Source: Carex sylvatica
Lineage: Eukaryota; Streptophyta; Magnoliopsida; Poales; Cyperaceae
DNA: 64,000 nucleotides
Assembly (NCBI GenBank): GCA_964058845.1
Contig: CAXKVR010000060.1
Span: 620,001 to 684,000, forward strand
Reading direction: 5' to 3'
Shown here: positions 1 through 12,025 of the stretch, in pieces
Layout of the letters: each line of letters begins with the position of its first letter
Position numbering within the stretch: position 1 is the stretch's first letter
Made by a program: the position numbers and the translations under genes
Notes under the pieces: generated by a model
What the model saw: the letters and a program-made list of their open reading frames with translations, nothing else
Databases searched by the model: none
Told to the model about the DNA's origin: nothing

Positions 1-1330
1 AATACTTGATATTAATACTTTCATATGTCAGTTAGTGTCATATGTAAAAAATACTTTCAAGTATATGTATAAATACTTGCACGACGAGGTATAAATACTT
101 GTAGGGATGACGAGCCCGAAAGTATGTCATCATGTATATCAATTGAAAGAGAAAATTACGTAGAAGACGTTCGTGGTTTTAGATTCGTAAAATTCTTTAT
201 AGATCGTCAGAAATGTGGGCGAGATTGAATGGAGAAAAAAATAAAACTCTAAAAACATGTATGGTCATCCAATGTAATTTGAGATTTGGTTGGAGAGACA
301 ATTATTTATGTAAAAATTATTTACTTTATAAGTATAAATACTTTCATTCTTAGATATAAATACTTCTGTGCATTAAGATTAATATTTTAGAAAAAAATCA
401 GTGCTGCAACTTATATGATCACCAAGACAATTATAGAAGAAAAGTGCGGGGATAGAAGTGCAGAGAAAATTATCATGATCCTTAATATTTATATGCCAAG
501 CTTAATATGTTAAGACCTGTATGTCAAAATTTTGGAATGTGGTTGCATGCCATTTCGAGTGTTATTTTATTTCATTATCATGTTTGACAAAAATAGTAAT
601 GGAATGAATATGGTAATATGTGATTGCATTGCTATTACGATTTTCATTATTCATGGCTATTGTGTTGCCTATTGTAAATGTGAATTTTTTTTCTATTTTC
701 GCTTGACGGAAATCAGTTCTTTTGAAAATAATTTTCATTTTGGAAATATAAGCTATCATTGATTATTTTTTATTTCAATACCCATTTGCAATATATACTA
801 GCTAAATCAAAAACTAGAATCATACATTTCCTAAAATAATAAAAAGAATAATTAATCATTCCAACTTTGTTACATCTTGAGAAATACAAAGGTGCATCGT
901 TAGTGGTTGCAAATGTCTGGAGACATATATAGGTACTTAGCCGAGTTGGTCACTTGACGTGGCTAGTCCGAACTCTGTTATCAATTTATAGACCGCTGCA
1001 ACTCTTTTGTTTTTGTTTTTTTTTTTTTTTCTAGTACCTTTATTTACTTTACATATTTACAATTTATAGACCGCTGCTTATTTATAAAAGGCAATCAAAA
1101 AATTTATGAAAGTTTTCATTCACGCTCCTTTAATTATCACACGGTTCATCAGGATGAGCACACGAAAACTCGCAAGCTTGAATTCAAACTTTGTTGCGTT
1201 CATTCTATACGTACCTTGAAATTAAATTACTTTCAGCGTCTTTTAAACATTTGAGCACATGAGTTTAGTCAAAAGTTATTGAATAATGTGTTTGAGAACT
1301 AGATATAATTAATTAATCTAGTCAAACATT
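1..1330. repeat. 1.3-kb direct repeat, copy A (left edge cut by window)
   Basis: The first base of the window matches position 2637, and the match continues to about 1326/3961 with only a handful of substitutions and one small indel. The copies are roughly 99% identical, which implies a recent event. The left limit cannot be seen, so this could be the 5' LTR of a small retroelement or one arm of a tandem duplication. The short open frames inside it (around 532-762) have no recognisable domain and are not called as genes. Confidence 0.9.
982..1077 (-). mobile_element. short retroposed poly(A) fragment with 18-bp target duplication
   Basis: An 18-base sequence starting CAATTTATAG occurs at 982-999 and again at 1060-1077. 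The 60 bases between them, read on the minus strand, are a short unique piece followed by a long A-rich tract. That is the signature of a 5'-truncated LINE- or SINE-mediated insertion. The same structure is present in copy B (3617-3711), so the insertion predates the duplication. Confidence 0.65.
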
Positions 1331-2636
1331 TAAAATTCAAAATTTAAAATTTAAAATTTAAAATTTATAATATCAAAATTTAATAATTCAAAATTTAAAA
1401 TTTAAAATTAAAATAAAATCATTACATGAGATCTATGTTGTTTTCTCTATATTCTGATAAAAAATTATCACATTTCAATCTTGTTTTATGCGAATTAATC
1501 AATAAATTTAAAAATCAACGTCTAGATATCATTCACATTAGTGCATTTTTTACAAGCTCTTGATGACAATCAAAATAAAATTAAAATATCATAAATTTTT
1601 ACACGTGCATAAATAAAATGATGTAGATCATATCCAACGGTTTTATTTTGACTTTTAAGTTTTAAATTTTAATTTATTAAAGTTTTCAAAAATAAAGGCA
1701 TAGTGGAACTACATAGATATATATACTTTAAAAAAAAATCTAACAAGTATATGTTTATATTTTTAAAATGTATGTGTTTTTTAAGTTATACTATTATATA
1801 TTTATATATAGAGTTGAACTACGGTGTTTCATGAAGTAAAGCGAGTGTTTTACTTTACACTTATATTTTGTAATTTCAAAGTTCAAAACATTGATGAACC
1901 ATTCAAGTTGATCTCCATATTAAATTGTGGTTGGAGACAATATTATACATTTTTTGAAATTTTTTTACTATTTCTTTACAAATTTTGAAAATCATTTTTA
2001 TATGGTTCTGAATTTTCTAAGAAACGGCGATTTCAAAAATTCTAAAAAAATACAAAATTTCTAAAAGAATGTAAAATTATGTTTCCAAGCACATTTTATT
2101 AGAAATATCATGTTGAAAACTTTTGATCAATTTTTTGGACTTCAAAAACAAAGAAGATATGAACATGAAGTAAAATATATATATCATTTACTTCGTGAAG
2201 TATAATAGCCCAACTCTTTATATATATACCTGAAAAATATTGATTATTTTCTTTTGTTGTTTTAAGCTATTCCTTGTTTGTCGTTTTCAAAACAACATAT
2301 GAATTTGATATTTGAATAATTATATTCATTCCCACACTCCTATCCCCTAGCCCCACATCTACAATTTAGAAAGATTGTATTATGGTCCCCACTAAGTATT
2401 TAAACACTTCTAAAATTAGAGGGTCACGTTAAATAAAGAAAGTGATAATTATTTAAAAGTTGTACTATGGTCCTACTAATTATTTAAACACTTCTAAAAT
2501 TAGATGTTGCACTATGGTCCCCACTAATTATGATCCATACAAAAAAATATTTATCACGATAAACATATACGAGGTGATTATTCAAGTATTTTTTACATAG
2601 GTATAAATACTCTAGTGTATACGTATAAATATTTGT
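1331..2636. other. spacer between the two direct repeats, no gene
   Basis: This stretch is AT-rich. It begins with short tandem AAATTTAAA-like motifs (1331-1410) and carries a foldback element at 1811-2216. I see no primer-binding site, polyprotein remnant or other coding sequence. Confidence 0.6.
1811..2216. mobile_element. Mutator-like foldback MITE, copy 1
   Basis: The ends are inverted (GAGTTG at the left, CAACTC at the right) and the inner arms pair over much of the element. It is flanked by TTTATATATA at 1801-1810 and 2217-2226, a 9-10 bp target duplication. The core reads like the other foldback copies in this window: a 'ttggagac..aatttta' arm, a 'ttttttactatttttt' stretch and a matching inverted arm. 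There is no coding capacity. Confidence 0.75.
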
Positions 2637-3965
2637 AATACTTGATATTAATACTTTCATATGTCAGTTAGTGTCATATGTAAAAAATACTTTCAAGTAT
2701 ATGTATAAATACTTGCACGACGAGGTATAAATACTTGTAGGGATGACGAGCCCGAAAGTATGTCATCATGTATATCAATTGAAAGAGAAAATTACGTAGA
2801 AGACGTTCGTGGTTTTAGATTCGTAAAATTCTTTATAGATCGTCAGAAATGTGGGCGAGATTGAATGGAGAAAAAAATAAAACTCTAAAAACATGTATGG
2901 TCATCCAATGTAATTTGAGATTTGGTTGGAGAGACAATTATTTATGTAAAAATTATTTACTTTATAAGTATAAATACTTTCATTCTTAGATATAAATACT
3001 TCTGTGCATTAAGATTAATATTTTAGAAAAAAATCAGTGCTGCAACTTATATGGTCACCAAGACAATATAGAAGAAAAGTGCGGGGATAGAAGTGCAGAG
3101 ACAATTATCATGATCCTTAATATTTATATGCCAAGCTTAATATGTTAAGACCTGTATGTCAAAATTTTGGAATGTGGTTGCATGCCATTTCGAGTGTTAT
3201 TTTATTTCATTATCATGTTTGACAAAAATAGTAATGGAATGAATATGGTAATATGTGATTGCATTGCTATTACGATTTTCATTATTCATGGCTATTGTGT
3301 TGCCTATTGTAAATGTGAATTTTTTTTCTATTTTCGCTTGACGGAAATCAGTTCTTTTGAAAATAATTTTCATTTTGGAAATATAAGCTATCATTGATTA
3401 TTTTTTATTTCAATACCCATTTGCAATATATACTAGCTAAATCAAAAACTAGAATCATACATTTCCTAAAATAATAAAAAGAATAATTAATCATTCCAAC
3501 TTTGTTACATCTTGAGAAATACAAAGGTGCATCGTTAGTGGTTGCAAATGTCTGGAGACATATATAGGTACTTAGCCGAGTTGGTCACTTGACGTGGCTA
3601 GTCCGAACTCTGTTATCAATTTATAGACCGCTGCAACTCTTTTGTTTTTTTTTTTTTTTTTTTTCTAGTACCTTTATTTACTTTACATATTTACAATTTA
3701 TAGACCGCTGCTTATTTATAAAAGGCAATCAAAAAATTTATGAAAGCTTTCATTCACGCTCCTTTAATTATCACACGGTTCATCAGGATGAGCACACAAA
3801 AACTCGCACGGTTGAATTCAAACTTTGTTGCGTTCATTCTATACGTACCTTGAAATTAAATTACTTTCAGCGTCTTTTAAACATTTGAACACATGAGTTT
3901 AGTCAAAAGTTATTGAATAATGTGTTTGAGAACTAGATATAATTAATTAATCTAGTCAAACATTT
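2637..3965. repeat. 1.3-kb direct repeat, copy B
   Basis: Near-identical to positions 1-1330. Differences include a longer T-run near 3648-3664, a missing base near 3066 and a few substitutions (for example near 3802-3812). The match stops at GTCAAACATTT, after which the flanks differ completely. The open frames within it (such as 3167-3397 and 3589-3888) look non-coding. Confidence 0.9.
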
Positions 3966-5547
3966 GAAAACTGGGATAGTATTGTATATTTAAAGGATTA
4001 ATGAATAAGTTACCGGGTCACCAATTTCCCAATGAAATCCGAAAATTATCATAAAAATTCTCAAACTTAATTCATACGTTTTAAACGTCATTAATTAGGT
4101 TGTCAAAACTGAATCATAAAACTTCAAAATATCACTTAATGAATAAGTTATTGATTTTCAAATTAGTTAAAATTTTATTGATACTCCATTTAATGGTTGA
4201 TGACATATTTATAATTTTATTACTTTACTTTTTCATTTTTTTTTAATTTAGTCATATATATGCATATATATATGGTTGTAGAAATCTAGAAGGAGAATTG
4301 TTAATTTTTTTTATATTGCCAAATTATATATCTACTATTACCCAATCTACGTTGCATCCTTGCTAAAACACAACGAGCTCCAAAATTGAAGCATAATAAA
4401 AGACCACCAGTTATCAATTAATATCTATTGTGGCCTTCAAAGCTACGTACAAGCCGAGTGACAGCTGCTGAAAAAACTAGGCAAAACAGAAAGTACCAGA
4501 AACTCCAGAGAGAATTCATGTGTAATTTCTGAAACTTAATTTTTTTGTATAGCTGAAAAACATTATATACAGAACAAAATATATATAGTTGGTCAAACGT
4601 TAAACTTTTCGGCGAATTGTTTAATGCCTCGAAAGCAACTGATCTGTGTGTCATGACAGCAAGATTGAACCAATTGTTCTGTGATGAATAAACTGATTAA
4701 TTTTAAAACGATTTATCGCTCCCAAATAACAACATGAGTAGTGAAAAAACCCCACTATGTAAATGTTGGTGAACTTGAGCATTTAATTACTCTTAACAAA
4801 TAATATATAATTCGATTCACTGTTTCAACAAATTGTGCAAGTATAGATTCACTTATAAACCTTCTCATATACTACTGTTTCAAAAATGATAAAAAATAAA
4901 TAAAAACATTAAAATAACTTATAGTTCTTTTTTACCACTTGACTTGACTTTATACTAAATTAGTTCGAAAATTTATAAATTTTGCATGTAAACACAATAA
5001 TTGTGAAGTACCTCAATGGTTTGTATTAATTGTTTGAAGTCATTTGCTTATATAGATTTTGAAGTTAAACTCACAAACAGCTTAAACAGCTTAAGAATAC
5101 CCTAGTTCTATTCCAAGTATATATATACTATTGCTTGACCTCAAATCATTGATGGTGTGTGCCTATAATTAATATATATATATCATTGGTGGAACTAGAG
5201 AAACTTGAATTCAATTTGGTAATCATTGATGGTGTCTACATATGACCAATTTATATGTTCAATCAATGCCTAATGGAGAAAATGACATGATAAGAAGGGT
5301 CCACTATATAGAAACCGGAAACATAGATATCCTAGCTAGATCAAAATAATTAAGTGAATATTAAATGTAGACTCTTTGTGCGCACCACTCCATCGCGGAA
5401 GATAAAAATAGGAAAAAAAAAGAGAGAATAACGTCAAGAGAGAAAAGGCTATAAGATAATTACCCTTAAAAAAAAAGAAAAAAGATTGTTGTGGCAGGTA
5501 AAGTATAAAAATTCCTAAATTAGAAAAGCCGAGAAAGCACAAATATA
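3966..5547. other. intergenic, no gene seen
   Basis: AT-rich sequence with several TA-rich runs. Short open frames at 4418-4654 and 5336-5542 have no recognisable domain, signal or conserved context, and I treat them as chance. Confidence 0.5.
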
Positions 5548-6722
5548 TGGGAGAAATTATACAAATTGTCTATTTTCTAAATTTTTAAACAAAGTATTCA
5601 TCCTCTAAAATAATTAACAAAATACCCTTATGGGCCCCTCATTTTCCCCTCTTCCTCTCTCTATCCCTACCTCTTATTTACTCTCATCAAGTTTGGCATC
5701 TCCTTATCTCTCATTAGACTTTAATGAATGCATAAAGATTTAAAAAATATGTAATTCAAACAATAATTTTTTTGTAGACATGCAACAAAATTTTCAGTTA
5801 GATATATATCAAATACATTTTTTTTCTGTAAAAGTATATATACTAATCTGCATCATGATGAAATTATTTACACGATTATACAATATGTTATTAAAAAAAA
5901 TAAACTCTTAAATTTATATTTTACTTATCTGACAGTATTTCATTTAATTAAACCTTCTTATAATCAATAAAAAAATATAAAATTAAAAACTTTACAAAAA
6001 AAAAAATATAAATACTTTTGAGATTTAAATAAGAAGTATAAAATATGAGATACAAAAATAATTTATCTCCATATTTTAACACAAAAAATTATATGTTGTC
6101 AAGATATTTTATTTTTCGTTTGGTTACAAATTATGCAGCTTAGATGAAAATAACAATTATCTTTAGTATTGATGGTGTCAAATTAGTAGATTGAAATGAG
6201 AATATATATTAGTGTTTGATTCTTGCATTTGGGATAGGTTCATTTTTGTAAATTTAAATCCCAATACATTAAGCATATATACTCATCAATAATAATAAAA
6301 AAAATGTTCAAAATATGATTATTATAATTAGTCTTTTTTTTTTAAATAACAAACATATGATCTTATTCTTCAAATAAGTAAAATACAAATTTAAGAGTTT
6401 ATCTTTCTAATAACGTACCGTATAATCGTGTAAATAATTTCATCATGCAGATTAGTATAGATACTTAAAAAAATATATGTATTCGATATATATATATTAT
6501 CTAACTGAAAAATTTGTTATATGTTTACCAAATTTTTTTATTTGAATTACATATTCTTTAAAAATGTGTCAAACTTGATAAGAGTAAATAGGAGGTAGAA
6601 ATAGAGAGAGAAATAGGAGAAAATGAGGGATTCACAAGGACATTTTGTTAATTATTTTAGAGGAGAGATTTTTATTTTGAAAATTTTAGAACGTATGACA
6701 ATTTGTAAAATTTCTTCTCCTA
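5548..6722. mobile_element. element with very long terminal inverted repeats
   Basis: Sequence from about 5550 to 5935 is repeated in reverse complement from about 6365 to 6720. Matching landmarks include 'acaaattgtc' against 'gacaatttgt', 'caagtttggca' against 'tgtcaaacttg', and 'cgtgtaaataatttcatcatg' against its complement at 5862-5884. Arms of about 370 bp around a 430-bp AT-rich centre suit a non-autonomous MULE or other foldback element. No convincing target duplication survives, and there is no coding frame inside. Confidence 0.8.
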
Positions 6723-7305
6723 ATACGTACCAACCTTGTATAAGTTGCACTTGGATCCAAAACTAATCATAATTTCTTTATAAAGTTCTATTTGTTTAGT
6801 TGGCGCGCGACCTAGAGCAGTACAATATGTTTAACATCTCATGAAAATCACCACATGATGAACCTCTTGGGTACAAGTCACTTTTTTTTCCTACTCCCTA
6901 AGAATTGCAATGACTATCTGGAAACTTTTTTTATATGCCCTATAAAAATCCAAATATGACAATAACTTAGAAAAACTATGTTCCTACTACTATTCATGTT
7001 TTTATTATTATTTGTCTTAAGTTATAAAAGTTAATTATATAGTTTATTTATTTTAAGTAGAAACTTATTCATAAGCTGGTCATCTTTTCTACTAATTGAA
7101 ATGTCAATTTGATACCGTCTGTAAATTTTTGGAGATGATTCCAAGTATTTCTCAGCTTTCTCTAAGTACATGTCAATATCAACTCATAATATTATTTTTT
7201 TTTTTCGGTAATGCCAAACATAGTTAAACACAGTTTAAATGAAAATAAAAATTTCATCGGAGAAACCAAGCATGTGTAACCCCGAATAAATATATATATA
7301 TATAT

Positions 7306-7722
7306 AGAGAGAGAGATGAGTTAGGGTGAGTTGCGAAGTAACCAAGCTTGTTTTACTTCACGCTCATATCTCTGTTTTTAAAGATCAAATAGTCGATATG
7401 AACTGCTCAACATTATATTTATATTGAAATGTGAATGGAGACTAAATTTTATATTTTTGGAAATTTTTTACTATTTTTTTGGATAGGTAGAAAACTATTG
7501 TTTTTGAGCAGATTCTAGATCATAAAAACAGTGATTTTGAAATATTCTAAAAAATTAGTAAACAACTTGTAAAAATTGTAAAACTTGGTCTCTTAGCACA
7601 TTTCAATGAGATCATGTTGAGCGGTTCAGATCGTCTCTTTGAAATTTCAAATATAGAAAATATGAGCTTCAAGTAAAACAAGATCCTTATTTCGCAACTC
7701 ACCATAGACCAACTCTCTCTCT
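7306..7722. mobile_element. Mutator-like foldback MITE, copy 2
   Basis: The left end (AGAGAGAGAG, then GTGAGTTGCGAA) is inverted at the right end (TTCGCAACTCAC, then CTCTCTCT). The centre carries the same paired core as copy 1. It sits in a TA dinucleotide run, so the target duplication is ambiguous. No gene lies between here and the long-TIR element. Confidence 0.75.
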
Positions 7723-7912
7723 ATATATATTTTATCATATCCAGTGTAGTAAAATGCGGTTTATGTGGTTGCATATGCGTATGCAGTTGGATTATACATA
7801 GAAATTCTTATGCAATCCATATATGCAGTTCTGCATATGCGGCCACATATTTTTACTACATATATGATTACTGCATACTTGTTTGTTTGATATCGCATAT
7901 TACCGCATACTT

Positions 7913-7999
7913 GTATGTATGTATGTATGTATGTATGGATGGATGGATGGATGGATGGATGGATAGATGCATGTATGCGTACGTACGTACGTACTTTAA
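7913..7999. repeat. compound tetranucleotide microsatellite
   Basis: Consecutive runs of TGTA/GTAT, then GGAT, then a CGTA/GTAC run, change phase without interruption. The two open frames across it are repeat artefacts. Confidence 0.9.
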
Positions 8000-9884
8000 A
8001 AAAAAAAAATTAATCCACATGTCAATCTGCGCATGCAAAGTCTTCTCCAAATCCGCATACCATATGAGAGCCTATTTGTTTTCTTGAACAGTACTTTTAC
8101 ACAGGCATATCACACACACATCTTTTCATCGCGTTTTTTTTTTTTTTTTTTGTTGATAGCTCAACAAGCATGCTATATTAGTATGTTACATAAATATTTA
8201 TGGATGCACATCACCCTTATTATTTAATTAAACTTACACCTGACTTTTGTTTGCATCGTTTGAACCTGTATGAATATAAGTCCAAGGTGAAATCTATCCA
8301 ATATATCTTAACATGTTGACAAAATAAAAATATATTTGTGGGTTCGAAACTCAAATGAGAAAAATCTTTTATTGTAATAAAAAGGATATTAAATAGTTGG
8401 GTGGCTTGACCTCCAACTTTACTCAAAATAAACATATATGTTATGAGGGCTTGATCACAAATTATTGAATAAATTATAATAAATTTGCTAATGATTCCGC
8501 GTGACTAATTCAGAAAAGGCTGGCCAATGAGACAACAGATTAGTGCTAACCTTAGTTGCCACTATTGGTTGGGAGACTTCTAAACAAAGCACAATTTATG
8601 GAAACCTGTACACCCTAGTTGTACTTTTAAAATGACTTTTCAGGGGTCCCCAAATTAGTAAATTGTTACAATGCCGTGATTCATACTCCACCAATGCAGG
8701 GGAAACAAGATGTATTTTGTCAAAAATAATTATATATATGACACTTCAAGACTTAGCAATATATATGTAGTTTATTATAAAAATAGTTTCTTTGTTTGCC
8801 TACTAACACCTAATTAATTTCCAACCAAAACTAAATACACCATGCCCACTTTTCCAACAAGAAAGAAAGTACACTATATATGCATCCTAAACCTCACACA
8901 CATATATAAGCAATACAATATTCCTAGAAGATTTGAAATATGTTCCCTACAACTTGGAATATTTTGAAAATGTTCCCTACAGCTTTGTCCCCAAATTTAA
9001 TTCTTTGAATTGACACCTACAGTTAATAATTACCTCTGAAGTACAGTTTTCTTCACATCATTGCCTTTCTGGAAGGAAAAGGAGATTTTGCAAAACTCAA
9101 ATTTCCTTCATTTATGCCTTAAATTATTGAAACAAAAATAGCCTTTATTGATCAAGTAATAACTATACTCATATTTGGTTGTGGACTAAACAGTGAAATA
9201 AGGGCTTTAGGCCTAACTTATTCCACCAAACATGCATGGTTTAATTAATTCGAACTAAGATGGAATAAGTCAACTTTTAAGCTATCCTAAATTAGCTTAA
9301 ACTAACCCACCTCTCTAAACGGTTTAATTTTATTTGGATAGGAGACCTAAATTTTCATTGTTTTTATTAATTTCAACCACTTAAACATAAAGGAACTTAT
9401 AACTTTATTAATTATAGAATTAACAATTTTTTTTTTTAAAAACATAACTTTCTAAATGAAAAAAAATATGCAATCTATAAAAAATAATTAAATATTTTTA
9501 AAAAAATTATACTACAAATAAATATTTCTTTTGTTCAGCAACACAATATATTTTTGACAAAATAAATTGATATACATATAATTTAATTAAACAAGATTAA
9601 AAAAATTGCAATGTACGTCTCTAAGATATAGAATTAAACTGCACATAACTCATTTTATTGCACAATATTTTAAATCAAAATGAAAAAAAATACAAAGAAT
9701 AGTTTTTATATTATTGACATTACAAATTTTATAATATCAAATCATGCCTTATGGCATCAAATTATTACCAAACAAGAAATAACTTAAGTAAAAGTATAAC
9801 TTTAGACTTCAATCAAACATGAATAATCTAAGTGAGCCTAAGTTGAAATAACTAAGTTAAACCTCATTAGTTTTAGTTAATTAA
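8000..9884. other. intergenic, no gene seen
   Basis: AT-rich sequence with long A and T runs. I see no coding region, tRNA or clear repeat boundary. Open frames near 8033-8435 are short and lack recognisable features. Confidence 0.5.
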
Positions 9885-10022
9885 CAACAACAAGATAGAC
9901 ACTTTTTGCGAGAGAAAAAATCCATTTATGACGGTACTCCGTCGCGAAAAGTACCGTCACTAATAAAAAAAAAGCACGTTTATGACAGTATTCTGTCGCA
10001 AAAAGTGCCTACCTTGTCGTTG
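9885..10022. mobile_element. 138-bp hairpin MITE, CACTA-like termini
   Basis: The left end CAACAACAAGATAGACAC is inverted at the right end (GTGCCTACCTTGTCGTTG), followed inward by the complementary TTTTTGCGA and TCGCAAAAA. The interior has GACGG/CCGTC and GTCGC motifs like those of plant CACTA miniature elements. The termini are not the canonical CACTA and no 3-bp duplication is evident, so the superfamily is a guess. Confidence 0.65.
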
Positions 10023-11968
10023 TATTCACAACCAAACATCTCCTGTATATACAAAATTATGGAGTAAATCGTCTCTTTCATGTATATATGTCTAGCCATG
10101 TGAAAATTGAAGTATCTACATTATTTTAGTATTATTTTAGAGCATATTTCAAGAAACGTAAAAGATAAAAAAAAAAAAACGTAATCTTTGTATTGGGGCT
10201 ACTAATTCATTTAAACAAGTGCCCAATTAAAACCCCATACTTGGCAATCTTGCATTGTACGTCCAGTTTATTTTAATGTAATGCTGATAGCCAATCAAAA
10301 ACGCTTTTGAACTACTTATTCATACGATGACACATTCGGTTACGCATTCATTGTTTAGAATAGTTAGTTTAAGATAGCTTCAAAGTGCCTAGATAAATAA
10401 TAATAATTTCCAGTGTCTTCTTAATTAATATATATATATATATCTTAGCAAAAGGTAATTTTGTAGTGCTTTGGAGGGAAACTTCTTTTAAATAATGCCT
10501 GAAAATGAAAAGAATGCAGCAAGCAGAATGAATATGCATAGGAAATAATTATTGAACCCTCAAAAAGATTCATCAAGGGTCTTGACCGCAGAAATCTACT
10601 AAACCAAAAGTTGCAACAAAAATTTATGATCTCCAAGGGTCTTGACTTCATTTTTAAAAATGAAAAACGATTCTTCCCTAGGTGGAGGTTGTCAAGACCT
10701 ACATACCGCACATTTGTCGATCATTCATTGGCTTCGAATTAATATAACCCCGTAATCCACGCCGGTCACCTAATTAATCGGCAAATAAAGTTGAGCTATT
10801 AGTGTCTATCGTTACTACTTAATCAATAAACAAAGTTATGATTGGGGAAGAAGATATGTTTGTTTATCTCTGTGTGCGTGCATGTCGGTTACGATGCCGC
10901 GTTAGTTGTTAAGAACAGTTGGTGCGAGACGCAACTACTGGCGTAAGGTACTGACTTAACAATTGAATTTGTTAAATTAATCTACATTAGGCCATACTGT
11001 CAAACAGAAGCAAATATTGCTGTGTCAATGTGTCATATTTTCAATATCACCTATATGCTGCCATGATTACTTGATATTCAAATTATATTATATTATATTC
11101 ATCGTTGAATGTTACCTAGACCGTTCCAACTTTCCCTCTGTGCCATTTCCTAGGCAATATTCCTTGTAAAGCATACTGCTTGAAGTACAAACTACAAAGG
11201 ATGCACGTGGATACATGTGTTAGTACTTCAGCAGCGATGTGGAGCAGTTACATATATAGAAAAGGAAACCAGAAAGTGCAACTAGAAGCAAGCAACTCAA
11301 TCCCCCAGTAGAGAGAGAGAGAGAGTAAGGAGAATTGAATGCTTGTTGGCATGCTTTTAAATTGGACTATGCATCGAAAGATATGGTAAGAGATTCATGA
11401 GGTGGCCGATACAAAGGATAACGTTAACTACTTAATTAAACAAGTCCAAAATAACACATAGTTTTTCTTTTATGACAATGACAAATTATTGCAGTAATTA
11501 CCATTTAGATCAGAAGAAAATTTCATGTTTTCCATATCATCTTGGTACATATGTGGGACTTAATTTATGAAAGCCATTCATTTCATCACAGAAACCAAAT
11601 TACAACAATATGTTATATGTATGTTTGGATGCTATAAATTTTCTTACCTTATTTCTAAATTTTTGGTCAAGCATGACAACTCCGTTGAGGTTCAGATTTT
11701 AAGTAATTAACTTGTCGTAGATTTTATTCCAGTTATATAGTTATCTCATCTCTCCTGAAGATGAAAACACGAGGTAACTAGCAAAAATTTGAAAATATGG
11801 AAATGTATCAATTCTACCTTTCTTTCTTAGAATATTTGATTTGATATATTAATAGCTATTGTAATCAGCTAAATAATGTACGTGTTTAATAAATAACTAG
11901 CAAGGTATATTAGAAAACATTCCAACGGCTCTTTCCAACGACTCTTTAGGCCTTGTATTGAGACTTGA

Positions 11969-12025
<57 letters not shown>

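Noticed and set aside
532..762. 76-residue open frame repeated at 3167-3397
   Set aside because: It is duplicated only because it lies in the large direct repeat. There is no domain, no codon-use signal and no promoter or splice context.
937..975. TAGCCGAGTTGG and AGTCCGAACTC, resembling pol III A and B boxes
   Set aside because: The second box is off consensus, there is no poly(A) tail directly attached, and the only visible target duplication belongs to the neighbouring 60-bp insertion.
7868..8087. Open frames on both strands with Ile-His and Met-Asp-Gly repeats
   Set aside because: They are translations of the tetranucleotide microsatellite.
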